A DNA stretch of 64,000 bases from the NCBI RefSeq assembly GCF_030689305.1, contig NZ_JAUYVM010000009.1, positions 1-64,000 on the forward strand. The letters run 5' to 3'. Positions 58,630-64,000 of this stretch are shown one piece after another (within the stretch, counting starts at the first letter, position 1; each line of letters begins with the position of its first letter). The notes under the pieces are model-generated. The model worked only from the letters and a program-made list of their open reading frames with translations. It had not been told where the DNA came from and searched no databases. The translations under genes were made by a program, and so were the position numbers. Source of the stretch: Vibrio penaeicida (GTDB lineage Bacteria; Pseudomonadota; Gammaproteobacteria; Enterobacterales; Vibrionaceae).

Positions 58630-60708
58630 ATGACAGCATTACGTCCAGCGCAGATGAATGTAATAGGAAACAAAACATTCAAATTGCGCACCTTATCCGC
58701 AGTTATTATGGGACTCTGCGTGGGTGGTCAGGCATTTGCAGAAACAAATAATAAAAACGAAGCAAATTCTGAAGAAGGTACTATTTCTGTTGTCACCGTA
58801 ATTGGTGAAAAAACAGAGCGCTCTATTTACGACACAGGTTCAAGTGTTGAAGTTTTTGATGAAGACCGCATCAATACGACACCAGGTGCGACTGAGATTG
58901 CTGATTTACTTCAGATTACTCCAAACATTGTGGATACTGGTAAAGGAAATAGCTTACCTACTATTCGTGGTCTAGATGGCTCAGGACCATCTGTTGGAGG
59001 CGCAGCAAGCTTTGCAGGTACAGCCCCACGTTTAAACCTTTCTATTGATGGTCGATCTTTAACTTATTCTGAGATTGCATTTGGTCCTCGTTCTCTATGG
59101 GACATGCAACAAGCTGAGATTTATCTTGGTCCTCAAAGCTATGTTCAAGGGCAAAATGCCTCTGCTGGTGCCATAGTGATGAAATCAAAAGATCCAACGT
59201 ATCATTTTGAAAGTGCTGTTAAGGGGGCAATAGCTGAACAAAACTATTCCCAAACTGCAGCAATGGTTTCTGCCCCTATCCTTGATGATCAGCTTGCGTT
59301 TCGTTTGAGTGTTGATCAGCAAAAACGCAAATCCCATCTAGATCTAGCATCTTATGCTCCAGCCGGTGATTCCCGCCGTGTTGAAACGACAACGGCTCGA
59401 GGTAAGTTTCTATTTGAACCTTCAGCATTAGAAGGGTTTAGAACGACTTTAGCTGTGACTTACATGGACACACGTGCACCTCAGTCAGAAAATGTGGTGG
59501 GACCAAATTACCCTGCTGAGCGTCCTATTTATGAAAGTAACAGTGTAAGCACTGCGTGGAATGTATCGTGGAAACTGTCTGACACAACTACGATTGAAAA
59601 TAACCTTGTATACGCTAAGTTTGGTTATGATCGTGTAACTGACCCTACGGGTCGCCGTGCAGACTTTACGACTGAGGGTAAGGAATTCCATATTGAGCCT
59701 TTGGTTAAATACAATTCACTTGATGACAAGATCGTAGCTCTTGCGGGTTTACGTTATTTTAGCTCTAAACAAGACGATCTATTTATTACTACTAGCGAAA
59801 CGCCAATGGAGGGAAGTACAAAGACCCAATCAGCGTTTGCGGAAGTGACTTATTCCGCAACTGAGCAAGTTGATGTAACATTTGCTGGTAGATTTGAGAA
59901 AGAGAATAAAGTAAGAGATGTTGATCTTTTCTCACTTGATTATGATGAAACTGCGACAGTATTCCTTCCTAAGTTTGATGTAGCGTACAAGCCAGAAAGT
60001 ACTCAGACTATCGGCTTCAAGGTTGCGAAGGGTTATAACTCTGGTGGTGCAGGTTTGGCATTCAATCCAACTCGCAGAGCTCCAATGCTACCATATAGCT
60101 TCGAACAGGAAGATATGTGGAATTACGAAATTTACACTCGTCACCTTTTGCAGGACAGCACAGTTGAGTTGACTACCAACTTATTCTACAACGACTTCAA
60201 TAATATGCAGATTCAGCAGGCTAAGCCGGACGGATACGTATTTGTAGAGAATGTGGATGGAGCAAACTCATATGGTGCCGAGGCTGGAACTCGCTGGCTA
60301 GCGACTTCCGATTTGGAGATATTTGCAAATATTGGTTTGCTAAAAACGGAATATAAAGAAACTGACCTTCAAGGTGGTAAGACTCGAGAATTACCTCGCG
60401 CTCCTTCTCTAACTGGAACATTAGGTGCTCTTTATACATTTGCAGATGGTTTTGAGTTGAGTGGTAACGCTAACTATACAGGCTCGTACTTCTCAGATAG
60501 AGAGAACAGCGCGGCGCAAGAAATTGATCCATTCTGGGTGTCAAATGCGCAGCTAGCCTATGTATTTGATGGTGGTCGTGCATCTCTATTCGTGACAAAC
60601 GTATTTGACTCACAAAAGAAAACACTAGTCACTTATGCACCTGCAGTTGATGAACCATTAAAACAAGCGCCTCGCCAAATTGGTGCTTCTGTAGAATTAC
60701 ACTTCTAA
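58630..60708 (+). CDS. TonB-dependent ferric-siderophore receptor
   Basis: A 692-residue outer-membrane receptor. The signal peptide ends near GGQAFAET. The TonB-box-like region TISVVTVIGEK is followed by a plug domain (about 60-185, with IADLLQITPNIV and PTIRGLDGSG) and a beta barrel ending in aromatic Phe (SVELHF). The context and overall look match the ViuA/VuuA group that takes up vibriobactin or vulnibactin. AAGGAG lies before the ATG. It is regulated by iron through upstream Fur-like boxes. A strong terminator follows. Confidence 0.92.
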   Translation: MTALRPAQMNVIGNKTFKLRTLSAVIMGLCVGGQAFAETNNKNEANSEEGTISVVTVIGEKTERSIYDTGSSVEVFDEDRINTTPGATEIADLLQITPNIVDTGKGNSLPTIRGLDGSGPSVGGAASFAGTAPRLNLSIDGRSLTYSEIAFGPRSLWDMQQAEIYLGPQSYVQGQNASAGAIVMKSKDPTYHFESAVKGAIAEQNYSQTAAMVSAPILDDQLAFRLSVDQQKRKSHLDLASYAPAGDSRRVETTTARGKFLFEPSALEGFRTTLAVTYMDTRAPQSENVVGPNYPAERPIYESNSVSTAWNVSWKLSDTTTIENNLVYAKFGYDRVTDPTGRRADFTTEGKEFHIEPLVKYNSLDDKIVALAGLRYFSSKQDDLFITTSETPMEGSTKTQSAFAEVTYSATEQVDVTFAGRFEKENKVRDVDLFSLDYDETATVFLPKFDVAYKPESTQTIGFKVAKGYNSGGAGLAFNPTRRAPMLPYSFEQEDMWNYEIYTRHLLQDSTVELTTNLFYNDFNNMQIQQAKPDGYVFVENVDGANSYGAEAGTRWLATSDLEIFANIGLLKTEYKETDLQGGKTRELPRAPSLTGTLGALYTFADGFELSGNANYTGSYFSDRENSAAQEIDPFWVSNAQLAYVFDGGRASLFVTNVFDSQKKTLVTYAPAVDEPLKQAPRQIGASVELHF

Positions 60709-60725
60709 ATTTTAGATGTAAACAA

Positions 60726-60754
60726 AAAACGCCTTGCTCAAAGCAAGGCGTTTT
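60726..60754. terminator. Terminator after the receptor gene
   Basis: AAAACGCCTTGCT pairs perfectly with AGCAAGGCGTTTT, flanked by A and T runs. It is probably bidirectional, between the receptor and the convergent carrier-protein gene. Confidence 0.92.
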
Positions 60755-60817
60755 GTTTGGTAGTAAAAAATCAGCTTAGGTGATTAACCAAAGATGCATT
60801 ATTTTTGATTCGTGTGG

Positions 60818-61060
60818 TTAGGCGGATACTTCACTTGAAGCGATGATTTTTTGCCACGACTCCAATGTTGGTGTCTCCATTAACTGAGCAAAGTTGATAT
60901 CCAAACCTGCATTTCTAAACTGACCTGTTAGACGCATCATACTGATTGAATCCAAACCTAACTCAATTAAATTTACATCAGGTTTTATTGATTCAGCTGG
61001 AACGCCCAAAAGCTGGCTAATCGTCGTTAACAAATCAATATTCGCTTCTTGCTTTGACAA
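60818..61060 (-). CDS. Stand-alone aryl/acyl carrier protein
   Basis: An 80-residue phosphopantetheine-binding protein. The attachment Ser is residue 38 in LIELGLDSISMMRL. The I rather than L after the Ser is common in aryl-carrier domains. In vibriobactin and enterobactin systems this domain is fused to isochorismatase (VibB/EntB). Here it is a separate gene, divergent from the aryl-AMP ligase, which probably loads it. A Fur-like site lies in the shared promoter gap. Confidence 0.88.
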   Translation of the reverse strand: MSKQEANIDLLTTISQLLGVPAESIKPDVNLIELGLDSISMMRLTGQFRNAGLDINFAQLMETPTLESWQKIIASSEVSA

Positions 61061-61151
61061 AATAATATCCTTTTTTTCGGAAGGTTACGTAAAACTTCCA
61101 ATGTGTGATTCAAAGTCGTCGTACACAATATCATTACTTGATTGTCGCATT

Positions 61152-61173
61152 CAAATGATTATTATTAGCATTT
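61152..61173. promoter_or_regulatory. Fur-like site between carrier protein and aryl-AMP ligase
   Basis: CAAATGATTATTATTAGCATTT is an AT-rich element with AATGAT and AGCATT arms. It is situated about 95 bases before each of the two divergent genes. Confidence 0.55.
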
Positions 61174-61268
61174 AGAGGAATGCTATGCATAAGTTGCAAT
61201 GAGTGTGTTTGATTATCTTTTTTCAAGCAAACACTCTCGTCATCAGTACAGAAACATTAGGGAATGAG

Positions 61269-62924
61269 ATGGACATCGTACTCAAGGAAAATGAAGTACA
61301 ACAAGATTTGCTTTTCGGTTTTATTGAACAGTCTGAAAGTCAATCTGAAAAATTTAAAGATGCCGGTATATGGCTGAACACCCCTTTGTGGGGGATTTTA
61401 TCTGAGGGAGTAGATAAACATCCAAATAAGGTAGCGGTTGAAGATTCTTATGGCGTGCTTTCTTATAAAGAACTGCAACTTGAAGCTGACAAGATAGCAG
61501 TAGGTTTAAAGGAGGATGGTTTAAAAGCAGGTGACAGAGTCGTTTTCCAAATTTCGAATAGCCTTTATTTCGCTAAGGTCTTTTTTGCAATACAGAGAGC
61601 TGGTTTGGTTCCGGTACTGGCTTTACCTGCTCATGGTGTTGTCGAAATTCGTCATTTTATGAATATTTCTGGTGCAAAGGCTTATTTGGGCTCCAATCTA
61701 GAAAATGATGGTAAAGCGATAAGTATATCGGATTCATTATCGGAAACATTTTCCGGCTTAAAACATATTTATATTGCTGGTGACTCGGGCAAATACCGTT
61801 CATTACCAAAAGGTGACGTTAACCAGTTTATACCTGAAGAATCAAATCCCGGTTTTCCGGCTCTATTTCTGGTGTCAGGTGGGACAACGGGTTTTCCTAA
61901 GCTCATTCCAAGAACACATAACGATTATCGTTTTAACATTCAGAGTTGCGCCGACGCGAGCGAATTATCAAATAAAGAGGTTTATCTTGCGGTTTTACCT
62001 GCAGCACACAACTTTACTTTAGGGTGCCCTGGGTTACTTGGTGCACTCCAGTGTGGCGGAAAAGTCATCTTTAGTACAAACCCCAGCCCCGACTATTGTT
62101 TCGATGTTATTGAAAAAAATAAAGTCACTTCTACAGCATTAGTTCCTGCGTTAGCTCAGCTGTGGACAGCAGCTAAAGAATGGGAGAATGCTGACACATC
62201 CAGTTTGAGACTGATCCAAGTGGGTGGTTCTAAACTTGCGCATTCCGATGCTCTAAATGTTCAACAAGCATTTCCTGGTGCACTTCAACAAGTTTTCGGT
62301 ATGGCGGAAGGTTTGATTGCCTGCACGCGACTTGGTGATGATGCTGAACTTGTTGCCACTAAACAGGGACGCCCTGTTAGCCATTGGGATGAGGTACGTG
62401 TTGTTAATGCCGAGGGGAAACTTGTTTCGGTAGGAGAAGAGGGGGAGTTGCTGACCCGAGGTCCGTATACATTAAGAGGTTACTACCGCGCTGCAGAGCA
62501 CAATGAGCGTTCTTTTACTGAAGATGGGTTTTACCGAAGTGGCGATCGCGTCATCGTAGATGAAAATGGCTACATTGTGGTGACGGGGCGGATCAAAGAT
62601 GTCGTAAACCGAGCTGGCGAATGTATTGCTACAGATGAATTGGAAGAGCAGTTGCTTGCCCATCCCAATGTTGCACAAGTCGCAGTCGTTGCCGTACCGG
62701 ATAAGCATTTGGGGGAAAGAATAGGCGTTGCTTTAGTTAAAAAAGGTCGAGTGCCGACGCTTCAAGAACTGCGAGTTTTCCTTCAAGCGCAGGGTATCGC
62801 TTCATTCAAATTGCCCGATGAACTGAATATTGTGTCCAGCCTCCCTAAAACGGCTGTTGGCAAGATAGATAAAAAGCGCGTTCCCGGTCCCGATGGTAAC
62901 CCTTGGGTTAATACTTCCATATAA
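61269..62924 (+). CDS. vibE: Aryl-AMP ligase, VibE/EntE family, salicylate-type pocket
   Basis: A 551-residue adenylate-forming enzyme from the ATG at 61269 (an upstream frame from 61203 has no ribosome site). Core motifs: LVSGGTTGFPKLIPRTHNDY (P-loop), QQVFGMAEG, SGDRVIVDENGYIVVTGRIK and the C-terminal PKTAVGKIDKK with the catalytic Lys. It activates an aryl acid and loads an aryl-carrier protein. The specificity loop reads AAHNFTLGCPG: Asn248, Phe249 and Cys253 match the NF...C code that I recall for salicylate-activating enzymes rather than the NY...S code for 2,3-dihydroxybenzoate. Confidence 0.9.
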   Translation: MDIVLKENEVQQDLLFGFIEQSESQSEKFKDAGIWLNTPLWGILSEGVDKHPNKVAVEDSYGVLSYKELQLEADKIAVGLKEDGLKAGDRVVFQISNSLYFAKVFFAIQRAGLVPVLALPAHGVVEIRHFMNISGAKAYLGSNLENDGKAISISDSLSETFSGLKHIYIAGDSGKYRSLPKGDVNQFIPEESNPGFPALFLVSGGTTGFPKLIPRTHNDYRFNIQSCADASELSNKEVYLAVLPAAHNFTLGCPGLLGALQCGGKVIFSTNPSPDYCFDVIEKNKVTSTALVPALAQLWTAAKEWENADTSSLRLIQVGGSKLAHSDALNVQQAFPGALQQVFGMAEGLIACTRLGDDAELVATKQGRPVSHWDEVRVVNAEGKLVSVGEEGELLTRGPYTLRGYYRAAEHNERSFTEDGFYRSGDRVIVDENGYIVVTGRIKDVVNRAGECIATDELEEQLLAHPNVAQVAVVAVPDKHLGERIGVALVKKGRVPTLQELRVFLQAQGIASFKLPDELNIVSSLPKTAVGKIDKKRVPGPDGNPWVNTSI

Positions 62925-62928
62925 CTGA

Positions 62929-62958
62929 AATTGGGCTGCTGATTTGCAGCCCAATTTA
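62929..62958 (+). terminator. Terminator of the aryl-AMP ligase gene
   Basis: ATTGGGCTGC and GCAGCCCAAT form a 10-base perfect stem with loop TGATTT, followed by TTAAT. Confidence 0.8.
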
Positions 62959-62992
62959 ATGCAAAAGCGGCAGTATACTAATTGAATATATG

Positions 62993-63018
62993 TTGATAAT
63001 AAGATACATTCTCATTTC
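62993..63018. promoter_or_regulatory. Fur-like site before the PchB-like gene
   Basis: TTGATAATAAGATACATTCTCATTTC contains GATAAT and ATTCTCATT, which resemble overlapping Fur half-sites. It lies about 110 bases upstream of the lyase start. Confidence 0.5.
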
Positions 63019-63123
63019 GCTTCAGGGCGAGAAATTCTATTTTCTCCATATTCTTCAACAGGTAAGGATTGAAGTTGAAAGTAGGAGACAGACAGCAGGG
63101 AATGAAATTTAAAGGAAATTAAC

Positions 63124-63465
63124 GTGTCATCTTTAAAGAAGCCAGAAGCTTGCGAAAGTCTTAACGATATCCGAATAGGAATAGACTCCCTTGATAAAGA
63201 GATTATTCAACTTCTCTCAAGGCGAATGGGGTATGTAAAAGCCGCAGCGCAATTTAAGCCAAATGAAGAAAGTATTCCAGCTCCCGAACGTGTCGTGGTG
63301 ATGCTAGAAGATCGAAAAAAATGGGCAGAAGACGCAGGAATATCAGCAGAGTTTGTTGGAACGATATTTCCTAACATCATCGATTGGTACATCAACCAAC
63401 AAATACAACACTGGCGTCATGAAAGAGGGCTTTCAGTAGAGGAGTCTGAAGATATAGCAACTTGA
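63124..63465 (+). CDS. pchB: Isochorismate pyruvate-lyase (PchB-like, chorismate-mutase fold)
   Basis: A 113-residue AroQ-fold protein starting at the GTG at 63124, with AAAGGAAATT before it. The sequence runs parallel to PchB: IRIGIDSLDKEIIQLLSRRM, YVKAAAQFK, then IPAPERVVVML with the active loop, and WYINQQIQHWR with the C-terminal Gln. PchB converts isochorismate to salicylate plus pyruvate. Next to an isochorismatase gene, it implies that the cell makes both salicylate and 2,3-dihydroxybenzoate from the same precursor. Confidence 0.9.
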   Translation: MSSLKKPEACESLNDIRIGIDSLDKEIIQLLSRRMGYVKAAAQFKPNEESIPAPERVVVMLEDRKKWAEDAGISAEFVGTIFPNIIDWYINQQIQHWRHERGLSVEESEDIAT

Positions 63466-63622
63466 TAATGATTTTTGACATTATCAATCAATAAGCGACT
63501 AGAGCACGACACATTATCAATCTCAATGTTTTTACTTTAGTTGCTGAGCGCAAAGACCTGATTTATCGGGCTATTTAAATAGGAACGTCAGGCGCTAATT
63601 AGAGTATTAAGGACAATCAGAA

Positions 63623-64000
63623 ATGGCTATACCTAAGATTGCGAGTTACGACTTGCCGGAACACAAAGAATTTCCAGAAAACAAAACGAATTGGGAAATT
63701 GACCCTAGTACCGCAGTACTGTTGATTCACGATATGCAGGAATACTTCGTGAATTATTATGAGGTGAACGCCTCACCTATGGTTGATGTTTTAAAAAATA
63801 TCAATGAACTTAAAAAGAAAGCCAAAGAAGCCGGTATTCCTGTGATTTATACGGCTCAACCTGCCAATCAAGACCCGAAAGACAGAGCGTTGCTCACTGA
63901 TTTTTGGGGACCAGGGTTGAACGGCGAAAGTACTCCCGTCGTTTCGGTTCTTTCACCCGAACAAGATGACATTGAATACGTCAAATGGCGTTACAGCGCG
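63623..64000 (+). CDS. vibB: Isochorismatase (VibB/EntB N-domain), cut by window edge
   Basis: The first 126 codons of an isochorismatase are visible from the ATG at 63623, and the frame stays open to the last base. It begins MAIPKIASYDLPEHKEFPEN, close to EntB/VibB. It then shows STAVLLIHDMQEYFVNYY with the catalytic Asp, and TAQPANQDPKDRALLTDFWG. It converts isochorismate to 2,3-dihydro-2,3-dihydroxybenzoate and pyruvate. Whether a C-terminal aryl-carrier domain is fused cannot be seen. AAGGAC lies upstream. Confidence 0.92.
   Translation, partial: MAIPKIASYDLPEHKEFPENKTNWEIDPSTAVLLIHDMQEYFVNYYEVNASPMVDVLKNINELKKKAKEAGIPVIYTAQPANQDPKDRALLTDFWGPGLNGESTPVVSVLSPEQDDIEYVKWRYSA

Overview
This window looks like chromosomal DNA from a marine gammaproteobacterium, most likely Vibrionaceae (Vibrio or a close relative). 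The evidence is a VibH/VibE-type siderophore locus, a LipA/LifO lipase pair, an HD-GYP phosphodiesterase, and a family of hairpin repeats bounded by TATACCCAAGT...ACTTGGGTATA, which I associate with vibrios. I cannot name the species. Most genes are ordinary accessory metabolism arranged in compact blocks. I see no rRNA, tRNA, CRISPR array, prophage or complete insertion sequence.

Layout. 1-73: the last two domains of a group II intron whose body lies off the left edge. 0.2-2.5 kb: small membrane and hypothetical genes. 2.5-10.8 kb: a nearly complete urate-degradation island (GntR regulator, malate synthase, RutR-like TetR, uraH, puuE, uraD, alc, allA, puuD) with shared TTGT-N2-ACAA operators. 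10.9-18.1 kb: dCMP deaminase, a TetR/old-yellow-enzyme pair with four tandem operators, a GFA-like zinc protein, a truncated Crp-like protein, a TetR/metallo-hydrolase pair and several small genes, with two families of short non-coding repeats between them. 18.2-20.1 kb: secreted lipase and its foldase. 20.4-23.2 kb: an arsenite-efflux operon whose SigZ-like sigma factor and glutathione transferase both carry cysteine-rich tails. 23.4-31.5 kb: a MarR/OhrR-like regulator, racemase, VOC, AraC, GNAT, M14 peptidase, a ClpP-like periplasmic protein, HD-GYP and HAD genes. 31.9-37.9 kb: a UTRA-type GntR regulator and an ABC sugar importer with nanE, probably for an amino sugar. 38-43.2 kb: pirin, a DMT transporter, bluB and a PAS histidine kinase. 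43.3-54.8 kb: one long minus-strand urea locus, urtABCDE-ureD-ureAB-ureC-ureE-ureJ-ureF-ureG. 55-56.7 kb: a solute-binding protein and a DUF3429 protein. 56.9-64 kb: an iron-siderophore locus (VibH-like condensation protein, TonB receptor, free aryl-carrier protein, aryl-AMP ligase, PchB-like lyase, and an isochorismatase running off the right edge) with several Fur-box-like sites.

How it fits together. The urate island converts urate to glyoxylate and urea. Malate synthase beside it, with no isocitrate lyase in the window, can take the glyoxylate. The urea locus about 33 kb away can import urea and split it to ammonia, and its first gene has a sigma-54-like promoter with NtrC-like half-sites. 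The window therefore encodes a purine-nitrogen scavenging route. The siderophore genes point to a mixed salicylate/2,3-dihydroxybenzoate product of the vulnibactin type. The least familiar piece is the arsenite exporter / cysteine-tailed sigma factor / cysteine-tailed GST operon.
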